Assembly (NCBI RefSeq): GCF_013302895.1
Contig: NZ_VJOK01000001.1
Coordinates: 2,822,612-2,860,027, forward strand
Direction: 5' to 3'
Length of the DNA: 37,416 nucleotides
DNA from: Streptomyces albus subsp. chlorinus
Lineage (GTDB): Bacteria > Actinomycetota > Actinomycetes > Streptomycetales > Streptomycetaceae
Part shown: positions 15,801-25,233 of the stretch, piece by piece
How the letters are laid out: each line of letters opens with the position of its first letter
How positions within the stretch are numbered: position 1 is the first letter of the stretch
Position numbers and translations under genes: made by a program
Notes under the pieces: generated by a model
Seen by the model: only the letters and a program-made list of their open reading frames with translations
What the model was told of the DNA's origin: nothing
Databases searched by the model: none

Positions 15801-17843
15801 CCCGAAGTCGTAGATCCACGCGTGCGACTTGTCCGCGCAGCGCAGCTCGTAGGGCCGCTCGTCCACCACCTCGACGCCCATCGCCTGCAGCCCCGGCAGC
15901 ACGGCCGAGAGGGAGACGGGGCTGCCGACGCGGTAGATCTTGAACCGGCGCTCGCCCGGCGCGGCGCCCACCGGCTCATACAGGCTCAGCGCGAAGTCGT
16001 TCTCCTGCTCGCCCCGCACCAGCTGCTCGATGTGCTGGAGGTCGGCGACGGCGGCACGCGGCGAGAAGTCCGCCTTGTAGCCCTCGGGGAAGGCGTGCGC
16101 GTACTTCTGCGCCAGCTCGGCGGCCTGCTCCTCACCGCACTCGGCGACCAGGGCCTCGCTGAAGCCGTCCGCCCAGGAGCGCGCCGCCTCGGCCAGCCGC
16201 GCCTCGATGCGGTCGATCTCGGCGTCCGTCAGCTCCTTCAGCTCACCGCCGGTCCGCACCCGGATGACGAAGTGCAGCCGGGAGAGCACCGACTCGGTGT
16301 TCCAGGCGGTGAAGTCGACGCTGGTGCCGCCCAGTTCCTCGGTGAGGATGTCGGTCAGCCGCAGGCGCACCGCCGTCGTGTAGCGGTCGCGCGGCAGGTA
16401 GACCAGGGCCGAGTAGTACCGCCCGTACTCGTCCTGCCGCAGGTACAGCCGCAGCTTGCGGCGCTCCTGGAGGTAGAGGACGGAGGTGACGATGGAGCGC
16501 AGCTCGTCCGTCGGCGTCTGGAACAGCTCGTCGCGCGGGTAGGTCTCCAGGATCTGGAGCAGGTCGCGGCCCGCGTGGCTGTCCGGGGTGAAGCCCGCGC
16601 CGTCCAGCACCTCGGCGACCTTGCGCCGGATGACCGGGACGCGCCGCACCGACTCGGTGTAGGCGGCGGACGAGAACAGCCCCAGGAAGCGGCGCTCCCC
16701 GATGACGTTGCCCTCGGCGTCGAACTTCTTGACGCCGACGTAGTCCAGGTACGACGAACGGTGCACCGTTGAACGGCTGTTCGCCTTGGTGAGCACCAGC
16801 AGCCGGTGCTCCCGCGCCTTGGCACGGGCGCCGGCCGTCAGCCGGTTGAACGACGGCGAGACCGGGTGCCCCTCCTCGGTGGTCCGGTGCGGGTCCGAGC
16901 GCAGGATGCCCAGCCCGGTGCCGGGCAGCGGGGTGAGCGTCAGCTCCTCCCCCTCCTTGGCGTCCTCGCCGTGCTCACCCTCGGCACCCAGCTCGTACTC
17001 GCGGTAGCCGAGGAAGGTGAAGTGGTCGTCGGCCAGCCAGCGCAGCAGCTCCCGGGCCTCGTCGATCTCCTCGGCCGGCAGGTCGTCGGTGGGCTCGTCG
17101 GGCAGCTCGTCGGCGATCCGGAGCGCCGCGCCCCGCATCTTCTGCCAGTCCTCGACGGACTCCCTGACGTCGGAGAGGACCCGCCGCAGATCGGCACCGA
17201 TCTGCTTGAGGTCCTCCCGTTCCGTCTCGCGGTCGATCTCCACATGGATCCACGACTCGACCAGCGCGTCGTGCGGCAGCTTCTCCCGCTTCTCCCGTGC
17301 CAGCTTCCGGCCGGGCCCCTGCGAGGCCCCGGCCTGCCCCGCGGCGTCCGCCTGCTGGGCGGCGACGTCGTCACGGCCGACGGAGAGGACCTCCAGCAGC
17401 TTCCCGGCCAGATCCCGGCGCACCACCATCTGCGGGTGGATGACGACGTGGATGCCCCGGCCCTGCCGGGACAGCTCGTTGGTGACCGAGTCCACCAGGA
17501 ACGGCATGTCGTCCGTCACGACCTCGACGACCGTGTGCGTGCACGACCAGCCGTTCTCGTCGATCGAGGGGGAGTAGACGCGGACGTTGGCCGTCCCCTG
17601 CGGCCGCTCCTGCGCGAGGCGGTAGTGGGCGAGCGCGCCGCCGAGGATGTCGACCGGGTCGCGGTCGGTCAGGTCCTCCGGCGCCGTGTGCAGGTAGTAC
17701 CGCTGGAGATACGCGCCAAGGGCACCGTCCTGGGGGCCCTGGGAGGCCTGGACCGGGTGGCGCCCCTGGGCCGGGCTCTGTTCCGCCACCCGGGCGGCTT
17801 CCGCCAGCCGCTCGGCTTTTGCTTCATCCAGCTTGCTCTGCAT
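12804..17843 (-). CDS. gdh: NAD-dependent glutamate dehydrogenase, large (180-kDa) class
   Basis: A 1679-aa protein, the length expected for the large oligomeric GDH class first described in Streptomyces clavuligerus. It catalyses NAD+-dependent oxidative deamination of glutamate to 2-oxoglutarate and ammonia in the cytosol. The N-terminal ~700 residues are the ACT-like regulatory region. The catalytic core contains GGLRWSDRREDFRTE near 879, the PVGAKGGFVGKRLP lysine segment near 909, the GDMSGDVFGNGMLLS segment near 1048, and the nucleotide-binding stretch with GEGGNLGCTQ near 1203, followed by NTDAIDNSAGVDTSDHEVN. The helical C-terminus ends in MRTMRTLLRSNR. The ATG at 17843 is chosen because AGGAG lies about 10 nt upstream and the sequence before it is not codon-biased. 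It is monocistronic, with its own promoter candidate and a strong terminator. Confidence 0.95.
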   Translation of the reverse strand: MQSKLDEAKAERLAEAARVAEQSPAQGRHPVQASQGPQDGALGAYLQRYYLHTAPEDLTDRDPVDILGGALAHYRLAQERPQGTANVRVYSPSIDENGWSCTHTVVEVVTDDMPFLVDSVTNELSRQGRGIHVVIHPQMVVRRDLAGKLLEVLSVGRDDVAAQQADAAGQAGASQGPGRKLAREKREKLPHDALVESWIHVEIDRETEREDLKQIGADLRRVLSDVRESVEDWQKMRGAALRIADELPDEPTDDLPAEEIDEARELLRWLADDHFTFLGYREYELGAEGEHGEDAKEGEELTLTPLPGTGLGILRSDPHRTTEEGHPVSPSFNRLTAGARAKAREHRLLVLTKANSRSTVHRSSYLDYVGVKKFDAEGNVIGERRFLGLFSSAAYTESVRRVPVIRRKVAEVLDGAGFTPDSHAGRDLLQILETYPRDELFQTPTDELRSIVTSVLYLQERRKLRLYLRQDEYGRYYSALVYLPRDRYTTAVRLRLTDILTEELGGTSVDFTAWNTESVLSRLHFVIRVRTGGELKELTDAEIDRIEARLAEAARSWADGFSEALVAECGEEQAAELAQKYAHAFPEGYKADFSPRAAVADLQHIEQLVRGEQENDFALSLYEPVGAAPGERRFKIYRVGSPVSLSAVLPGLQAMGVEVVDERPYELRCADKSHAWIYDFGLRMPDGQRGLEEETRERFQEAFAAVWTGRAENDGLNALVLSAGLTWRQAMVLRAYAKYLRQAGATFSQSYIEDTLRGNVHTTRLLVNLFEARLDPARQRAGRELTDGILEELNGALDQVASLDEDRILRSFLTVINATLRTNYFQLADDGKPHTYVSMKLDPQAIPDLPAPRPKYEIWVYSPRVEGVHLRFGKVARGGLRWSDRREDFRTEILGLVKAQEVKNTVIVPVGAKGGFVGKRLPDPAQDRDAWQAEGIACYKTFISGLLDVTDNLVSGEVVHPKDVVRHDEDDTYLVVAADKGTATFSDIANEVAVSYGYWLGDAFASGGSAGYDHKGMGITARGAWESVKRHFRELGHDTQTQDFTVVGVGDMSGDVFGNGMLLSEHIRLVAAFDHRHIFLDPDPDAATSYAERRRLFELPRSSWADYDKKLISAGGGIHPRSAKSVPITPQVREALGIEPGVTKMTPAELMRAILTAPVDLLWNGGIGTYVKASTESDADVGDKGNDAIRVNGQDLRVKVVGEGGNLGCTQLGRIEFAANGGRVNTDAIDNSAGVDTSDHEVNIKILLNSVVADGDMTVKQRNKLLAQMTDEVGELVLRNNYAQNAALANSLAQAPSLLLASQRQMRKLSKEGKLDRALEFLPSDRQIRERRGNGQGLTQPEIAVLLAYTKINVTNELIDTPLPDDPYLQRLLFAYFPKALRERFAQQIETHALRREIITTVLVNDTVNTAGSTFLHRMKEESGAATEEIVRAHTAARAIFRLGDIWDEAEALDNKVPANVLTDIRLRSRQLVERATRWLLNNRPQPLRLAETIELFSERVEAVWAELPKLLKGDDLKWHQKVYDKLSGAGVPAELAQRLAGSAAAFSALDVVAVADRTGKELMDVAEVYFDLADRLGITQLQGRVSELPRADRWQSMARSSIREDLYAAHQLLTADVLAAGNGADTPEERYEAWEEKNRAILVRARGTLDEIQASETFDLANLSVAMRTMRTLLRSNR

Positions 17844-18220
17844 GTCCTCTGGCTCCTGTCGCGCGCCGTTGCGTGACGTCGGGATGGAAGAAAAGGCACG
17901 GCGCCGGGACGCGGGGTGTCCGCCGGAGTCCGCCGCTGTGCCGGGAGAGACGACCAGCGGCGCCCCGCGCACGGTCGCGCGAGGGGCGCTGTACGGAGTC
18001 ACGCCCTGGGGCGGATCCTCCGAGGGATATCGCGCTGATCACGTAGGCAAGGCTATCGCTCCCCGGCACGGGAGCGTCACGGGCCCAATGTGTACAAAAG
18101 GAGAGACGAAAGAGATCATCTTGGCCGCCCTGGCCCAACCCACCACCCGGTCCCGCCGCCCACCCCGCCGAACCCCCCGCCGACACCTGTGACGGCCACC
18201 ACAGACGCCTGTGACGGCCA
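17844..18220 (-). promoter_or_regulatory. upstream region of glutamate dehydrogenase (377 bp, no gene)
   Basis: Both flanking genes are on the minus strand. The region holds a promoter candidate (18050-18080), a leader of about 200 nt, an AT-rich patch at 18085-18125, and part of a set of CCTGTGAC direct repeats (18186-18233) that continues over the end of the HAD gene. No frame shows coding bias. Confidence 0.5.
18050..18080 (-). promoter_or_regulatory. candidate housekeeping promoter of glutamate dehydrogenase
   Basis: On the minus strand, GTGACG (-35 like, 18080-18075) and TAGCCT (-10, 18055-18050) are 19 bp apart. TAGCCT fits the TAGnnT -10 of the principal sigma factor. Transcription would start near 18043, giving a leader of about 200 nt. 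Confidence 0.45.
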
Positions 18221-18233
18221 CTACACCTGTGAC
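18186..18233 (-). promoter_or_regulatory. three GTCACAGG direct repeats upstream of the glutamate dehydrogenase promoter
   Basis: On the minus strand GTCACAGG occurs at 18233-18226, 18215-18208 and 18193-18186, each followed by (C/T)GT; the start-to-start distances are 18 and 22 bp, near two helical turns. The first copy overlaps the end of the HAD gene. Repeats of GTCACAgcg-type motifs are the binding pattern described for mycobacterial MtrA, and mtrA is in this window, but binding here is inference only. Confidence 0.45.
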
Positions 18234-18931
18234 CCGGCCGCGAGATCCTCCGCCAGCTCCACGGCCTCCCGCAGCGTGTCGACGACCGGGACACCCGCCG
18301 CCTCCAGACTGGTCCGGCTGTGGGAACCGCCGCTGAACAACACCGCCCGGGCCCCCGCATGGGCCGCCGCCAGCGCGTCGTCCACCGCGTCCCCGATCAC
18401 CACGCAGCGGCCCGGCTCCACCCCGCCCAGCGCCGCCAGGTGCCGCACCATCTGGGCCGCCTTGCCCCCGCCTGACGGCCCCAGCGCGCCGTCCACCCGC
18501 GTGAAGTGCCCGTCGATCCCGTAGGTGCGCAGCAGCGGGAGCAGCCGGTCGTGCGGCGCCAGGGAGCACAGCGACTGGGTACGGCCCGCCGCCTTCCGGG
18601 CCGCCAGCAGTTCGGCGGCGCCCTCGGCGAGGCCCGCGCCGGAGATCCGGGCCCAGTAGTGCCGGTGAAAGGTCTCATCCATGACCTCCCACTCCTCGTC
18701 GGTGGGCGGCCTGCCGATCAGCCGCTCATAGAAGCGCGGCACCGGCACGCAGTACAGCTCCCGGTATCTCTCCAGCGTGATCGCCGGGAGCCCCAGCTCG
18801 TCGAACGCGGCGTTCGTTGCGTCGAGGACCGTGTGGATGTCGTGCAGGAGCGTCCCGTTCCAGTCCCACACGATGTGCGCGGAGTCCGCGCTTCGCGCCG
18901 CGTGCTGCCGTCGTCCCTGCCTCACAACCAT
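18221..18931 (-). CDS. HAD-family hydrolase (phosphoglycolate phosphatase-like)
   Basis: A 236-aa protein with a HAD fold: motif I is HIVWDWNGTLLHD near residues 18-29, an alpha-helical C1 cap follows (FYERLIGRPPTDEEW), motif II is SLCSLAPHD, the motif III lysine lies in GGGKAAQM, and motif IV is CVVIGDAVDDALAA. These enzymes remove phosphate from small metabolites. Motif I has Asp-Trp-Asn where most phosphatases have Asp-x-Asp; the second Asp is normally the general acid/base, so activity may be reduced or altered, though this variant recurs in actinobacterial HAD proteins. I used the ATG at 18931; the open frame extends 25 codons further without a good ribosome site. It is 115 bp from the DUF6912-like gene upstream. 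Confidence 0.85.
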   Translation of the reverse strand: MVVRQGRRQHAARSADSAHIVWDWNGTLLHDIHTVLDATNAAFDELGLPAITLERYRELYCVPVPRFYERLIGRPPTDEEWEVMDETFHRHYWARISGAGLAEGAAELLAARKAAGRTQSLCSLAPHDRLLPLLRTYGIDGHFTRVDGALGPSGGGKAAQMVRHLAALGGVEPGRCVVIGDAVDDALAAAHAGARAVLFSGGSHSRTSLEAAGVPVVDTLREAVELAEDLAAGSQV

Positions 18932-19046
18932 GTCCCGACAGTACGAGGAGGCACTGACAGCGCGACACCGTATTACGGGCCGCCAGGCCCGCGCGGGCGG
19001 GAGCACGAGGCGACGTACGAGGCCCTCCGCGGAGGGAAACCGCCGG

Positions 19047-19607
19047 TCAGCCGACCAGCGCGGGAATCTCCTGCACCGCGAACCACAGCAGTTCGTGGTC
19101 GGCCGCGGCCTCCACCACCGCCTGCGCCCTCTCGTCCCCGCTCCCGGCCGCGGGGAGCGCGCCGACGGCCGCGGTGACGTCCCCGACCGCGTCCCCGGCG
19201 TCGAGGTGCACGGCCGCCGCCTTGCGCAGCGGGACGGAGGCCGTCAGCCGGACCCGGCCGGGAAGGCCCACCGGATCGTCCGAGGCGTCCCCCGTGACAC
19301 CGTCCGCCACGCCGTCGCCCCCGTCCGTCCCCCCGGCCTCGTCCGTCGTCTCGACGGTGGCGTCGGGGGCCTCCGCGACGACGACCACCCGGCGCCGGGC
19401 CGCCTCGGTGTCCTGGGCGAGCAGGCGCAGCGAGGCCGCCGCCGCCTGGCCCAGCGCCGCGTACTCCAGTTCCTCGTCGTCCTCGGACCCCCACCACGCG
19501 CGCAGTCCGGAGGTGACCGCGTACGCCTCCAGAGGGACCGGTCCCAGCTCGCCCGCGACGTGCGCCTGGCTCAGTGCGGGCAGGGTCAGAGGGACATAGA
19601 CACGCAT
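19047..19607 (-). CDS. DUF6912-like conserved actinobacterial protein
   Basis: A 186-aa acidic protein of unknown function. The start MRVYVPLTLPAL (19607) and the end DHELLWFAVQEIPALV match the conserved ends of the actinobacterial DUF6912 family, found near secA/HAD genes. The middle (about residues 82-118) is an Asp/Gly/Thr-rich insertion of low complexity. There is no signal peptide, membrane segment or recognised catalytic motif. It shares an upstream region with the divergent Rv3235-family gene and may be co-transcribed with the HAD gene downstream. Confidence 0.75.
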   Translation of the reverse strand: MRVYVPLTLPALSQAHVAGELGPVPLEAYAVTSGLRAWWGSEDDEELEYAALGQAAAASLRLLAQDTEAARRRVVVVAEAPDATVETTDEAGGTDGGDGVADGVTGDASDDPVGLPGRVRLTASVPLRKAAAVHLDAGDAVGDVTAAVGALPAAGSGDERAQAVVEAAADHELLWFAVQEIPALVG

Positions 19608-19790
19608 GGCTGCCGCTTTCGTGTATCGCCGGGACCGTCTGCCCGTCAGCATACGGGCCCCGCCCGCACCCCGCCCCGGACAGCCCCTCGTGGCAAAGCC
19701 GCAGGTGGGGCAGGTGCGGCGTCAACCCCGCGCCCGCCCCTGAGCCAGATAGGGGAATTCTCCCGGCTCCCTCCGGCCGGCGCCCCCTCG

Positions 19791-19820
19791 TTGCCGTTCG
19801 GCGCGTGGCACGGCTACAAC
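19791..19820 (+). promoter_or_regulatory. candidate promoter of the Rv3235-family gene
   Basis: TTGCCG (19791-19796) and TACAAC (19815-19820) are 18 bp apart, giving a leader of about 60 nt. Just downstream, TACCG-AC-CGGTA near 19839-19850 is a small inverted repeat that could be an operator. Confidence 0.35.
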
Positions 19821-19887
19821 CGTTGCCGTCACCCGGTTACCGACCGGTATCAACCGTCCGCTCCAGGTCACGCCCACGGGGGAGCCC

Positions 19888-20364
19888 ATGACCACGCCCG
19901 TCTCCGAACCGCCGTCCCCGTCCGGACGCCAGCCGCGCAGGCGCACCCCGCGCCACGCCCCGACCCGGCCGCCGGGACGGCGCGACAGTCGCCGCCCCGC
20001 CGAGTCCGCACTGCGCGCCGCCGCCCTCCGCGCCCGCGAGCGCCAGCCCCCGTACTGGTTCGCCCACCGCCTGCTGCTCGTCCTCAGCGGCCAGTGCCCG
20101 GTCCACACACTGCTCGCCCACGCCGGGAGCGAGGCCTACGACCGCCTCACCACCCTTGCCCCGCAGGCTCCCCTCCGCCCCCGCGGCACCGACCGCACGG
20201 CCCCCGCCGTACTGGAGGCCCGCGGCACCCAGCCCCGCGCCGGCGTCATCGAAGCCTTCGCCCGCGTCGCCACCGGCCCCCACCAGCGCGCCATGGCCTT
20301 CCGCCTGGAATACACCGACAACCGCTGGCGCTGCACCGCCCTGTCCCTGGACACCGCCCAGTGA
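19888..20364 (+). CDS. Rv3235-family protein
   Basis: A 158-aa protein. The first ~50 residues are Pro/Arg-rich and disordered. The remainder (FAHRLLLVLSGQCPVHTLLAHAGSEAYDRL ... AMAFRLEY....RWRCTALSLD) is the small domain named after M. tuberculosis Rv3235, whose gene also lies in the secA neighbourhood. The function is unknown; the fold of the C-terminal half resembles small alpha+beta domains with a WRCTAL strand. The ATG at 19888 follows GGGGGAG closely. Arg-rich composition and the lack of a signal sequence suggest a cytosolic, perhaps nucleic-acid-associated or Sec-related role (weak inference). It is followed directly by a strong terminator. Confidence 0.75.
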   Translation: MTTPVSEPPSPSGRQPRRRTPRHAPTRPPGRRDSRRPAESALRAAALRARERQPPYWFAHRLLLVLSGQCPVHTLLAHAGSEAYDRLTTLAPQAPLRPRGTDRTAPAVLEARGTQPRAGVIEAFARVATGPHQRAMAFRLEYTDNRWRCTALSLDTAQ

Positions 20365-20371
20365 CCCGGCG

Positions 20372-20413
20372 CGCGGGGCCCACGCGGATGATCACCTCCG
20401 CGTGGGCCCCGCG
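20372..20413 (+). terminator. terminator of the Rv3235-family gene
   Basis: A perfect 17-bp stem (CGCGGGGCCCACGCGGA / TCCGCGTGGGCCCCGCG) with an 8-nt loop starts 8 nt after the stop codon. Confidence 0.9.
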
Positions 20414-20988
20414 GGGGTCGCCAGGTCTCGGCCCGTCGAACCGCCAAGGGACCAGGGGCCCCTGTGGATCCTCCGGGCTCCCGACGGACGCCGCCACGGT
20501 CGTCCCCGCATGGGTTGCCGCAGTCTCCCGTCCGGCCGTGCGCCTGTCATGTCCCCCTGCCGGGGCACACCCCCGTACGGACGTCCAGGGCGCGCATACT
20601 GCCGATCCACTGGCCCATCGCGTATCCGAGGCACAACCCCCGTACGGACGTCCAGGGCCCCGCCCCGGGCCCCGGACACAGGTGGGGACCCATCCGGGCC
20701 CACGGGCCCAGGTGCGGACCGATCCGGGGCCCCGACACCCGTAGGGCAAGGCCTCCGGCGTGCTCCGGCCCAGCCCCCGACGAAGGCCGCCAAGCTCCAT
20801 GTGCCCGCCCGCCGCCCTGCGGCCCCGTACGGACGCCCCCCGCACGGGCGCCGGGCACCCCGGTGGGATGCCGCATCCCCCTATCCCGCCCCTCCCGCCG
20901 CCAGACGACGCCTTGGCGGCAGGAGCCGCCCGGCGACGGGGCGTCCAGCGGCGCGGCGCCCGGCGGCGGACACCACGGCGGCCGGAGC

Positions 20989-21125
20989 CCAGTGGGGCCG
21001 GGCCGGAGGTCCAGTGAAGACTCAGCCCAGTGGGGCCGGGCGGTCCAGTAAGGCCGGGGCCCAGTAAAAGCCAGGACCCAATGGAGCCGTAGACCCAGCG
21101 AGGCCCGGGGGCCAGTGGGGCCGGG
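20989..21125. repeat. 17-20 bp repeat array, CCAGTGGGGCCGGG family
   Basis: About seven degenerate units, the clearest beginning near 21060, 21077, 21094 and 21111 at a strict 17-bp period, with looser copies at about 20990, 21010 and 21028. The core is CCCAGTGGGGCCGGG. Confidence 0.7.
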
Positions 21126-21189
21126 ACTCCGCCCCGAGCGGGCCGCGAGGACAGCCGGACCACGTGGGCAGCAGGACGGCGAGGGCACC

Positions 21190-21300
21190 AGACCGCAAGG
21201 ACAACCGGACCCCAAGGACAGCCGGGCCGCAAGGACAGCCAAGGCGCAAGGGCAGCCGGACCGCGAGGTCAGCAGGGCCACGGCGAGTCAGCAGGGTCCC
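21190..21300. repeat. 17-18 bp repeat array, CGCAAGGACAGCCGG family
   Basis: Six or seven head-to-tail units with the core CGCAAGGACAGCCGGACC and period 17-18 bp; an isolated copy lies at about 21143. The last two units drift to GCGAGGTCAGCAGGGCC. The array ends about 35 bp before the secA terminator. Confidence 0.75.
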
Positions 21301-21333
21301 GGAGGACCGGAGGCCGGGGCCGGGACCGACAGG

Positions 21334-21371
21334 ACGAGGGGCCGGGCACCCATGGGTGCCCGGCCCCTCGT
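21334..21371 (-). terminator. secA terminator, 38-bp perfect palindrome
   Basis: ACGAGGGGCCGGGCACCCA is followed directly by its exact reverse complement: 19 bp per arm and no spacer. It lies 37 bp after the secA stop and could work in both directions. Confidence 0.9.
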
Positions 21372-21408
21372 GTGGACCGCCTCAGCGCGCTCAGGCGCGC
21401 TCCGCGCG

Positions 21409-24246
<2,838 letters not shown>

Positions 24247-24357
24247 TTAGGGTGGCTCCTTGCCGGTCGGGCCTGGCACGGTCTGCACGGTCAGTGCGGA
24301 TGGTCGGTGCGGATCCGCGAGGTCCTCTCCTTGCTGAGGGCCTTTACCGCACCGGCC

Positions 24358-24363
24358 ATCGTA
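24358..24363 (-). promoter_or_regulatory. candidate secA -10 element
   Basis: On the minus strand TACGAT (24363-24358) fits the -10 consensus and lies about 112 bp before the secA GTG. The matching -35 position (GTACAG, 18 bp away) is weak. Confidence 0.35.
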
Positions 24364-24443
24364 TGCGAGGGACGACTGCCCCTGTACCCCCAACGTGCCG
24401 GAGCCCTGGAAGGTGCCTTGGGGCCGGGCAGGACAATCGGACT

Positions 24444-25049
24444 ATGGAACCCATCACACTGCGCACCGAGCGCCTGCTCCTGCGGCCGTTCGCCGGGACG
24501 GACGCGGCAGCCGTGGCCACCGCGTGCGACGACCCGGACATCCAGCGCTTCGTACCGGTGCCGGACCCGTACACGCTCAAGGACGCCCAGGAGTTCGTGT
24601 GCGAGACCAGCCCGGCCGGCTGGCGGGAGGACACGGCCTACAACTTCGGCGTCTTCACACACGGCGGCGAACTGGTGGGTGCCATGGGTCTGGTCCGCCT
24701 GGAGCACCTGCGCGACGCCGACCGCCAGGCCGAGCTGGGCTTCTGGACGGCACGCGGTCACCGCCGCAAGGGATACACCGCCGAGGCGGGGCGTGCGGTG
24801 GTCGAGTGGGCCTTCACCTCGCTGGGCGTGGAACGGCTGGAGTGGGTCGCCCAGCTCGAGAACGCCGGGTCACGCGCTGTTGCCCGGCGGCTCGGCTTCG
24901 TGGAGGAGGGCGTCCAGCGGGCACGCATCGTGCACAGGGGCATACGCCGTGACGCCCGCATAGCCGCCCTGCTCCCCTCCGACTGGGGCCACCCCCTGGA
25001 GACCCCTTATCTGCCCTCGGAGCGTCATCTGCCCTCGGAGCGCGCCTAG
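24444..25049 (+). CDS. GNAT-family N-acetyltransferase (RimJ/RimL type)
   Basis: A 201-aa protein. The start ITLRTERLLLRPF is the hallmark of the RimJ/RimL (Acetyltransf_3) subgroup; GFWTARGHRRKGYTAEAGRAVVEWAF carries the acetyl-CoA pyrophosphate loop (R-R-K-G-Y-T), and QLENAGSRAVARRLGFVEEG is the conserved alpha4-beta7 segment. It transfers acetyl from acetyl-CoA to an amine, either a protein N-terminus or a small molecule; the substrate is not deducible. The tail has a short repeat of LPSER. The ATG at 24444 has only a weak AGGA about 12 nt upstream. It is divergent from secA. Confidence 0.85.
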   Translation: MEPITLRTERLLLRPFAGTDAAAVATACDDPDIQRFVPVPDPYTLKDAQEFVCETSPAGWREDTAYNFGVFTHGGELVGAMGLVRLEHLRDADRQAELGFWTARGHRRKGYTAEAGRAVVEWAFTSLGVERLEWVAQLENAGSRAVARRLGFVEEGVQRARIVHRGIRRDARIAALLPSDWGHPLETPYLPSERHLPSERA

Positions 25050-25233
25050 CCGCTCGCGCCACCGGCGTCCCCGCGCCACTCCCCCGCTCCGGCCCCTTTC
25101 CCTCGTCCTCCCCTCCCTCCTGGGCCCCCGGCCGCCGGTCCGGCCGCCGGGACGGGTCCCTGGGCCGGGCCTCCACCGCCGGAAGTCCGTTGTCGGAAAT
25201 CCGTTGTCGGAGGGCCGACTTAGGGTGGGCGGC

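Larger units (their letters stand above)
20365..21408. other. 1-kb gene-free region of degenerate short repeats
   Basis: Bounded by two terminators (20372-20413 and 21334-21371). Inside are two near-exact copies of CCCCCGTACGGACGTCCAGG (20571- and 20636-) with a partial third at about 20822, an array of CCCAGTGGGGCCGGG-like units (about 20989-21125, mostly 17 bp apart), and an array of CGCAAGGACAGCCGGACC-like units (about 21193-21300, 17-18 bp apart). Open frames across it on both strands are repeat translations without family resemblance. No promoter is needed here because the flanking genes are convergent. Confidence 0.6.

Noticed and set aside
13011..16772. 1253-codon open frame on the plus strand
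   Set aside because: It is antisense to the glutamate dehydrogenase gene and arises because GC-rich coding DNA lacks stops in the complementary frame; the encoded sequence has no family motifs.
17844..18002. 53-residue N-terminal extension of glutamate dehydrogenase
   Set aside because: No ribosome site for the upstream start and poor codon bias; AGGAG before 17843 decides the start.
20547..21281. 244-codon minus-strand frame downstream of secA
   Set aside because: It merely translates the 17-bp repeat arrays and lies beyond the secA terminator without a promoter.
20989..21300. CRISPR-like array
   Set aside because: Units are 17-18 bp, degenerate and directly adjacent; there are no constant repeats with unique spacers of 30-40 bp and no cas genes.
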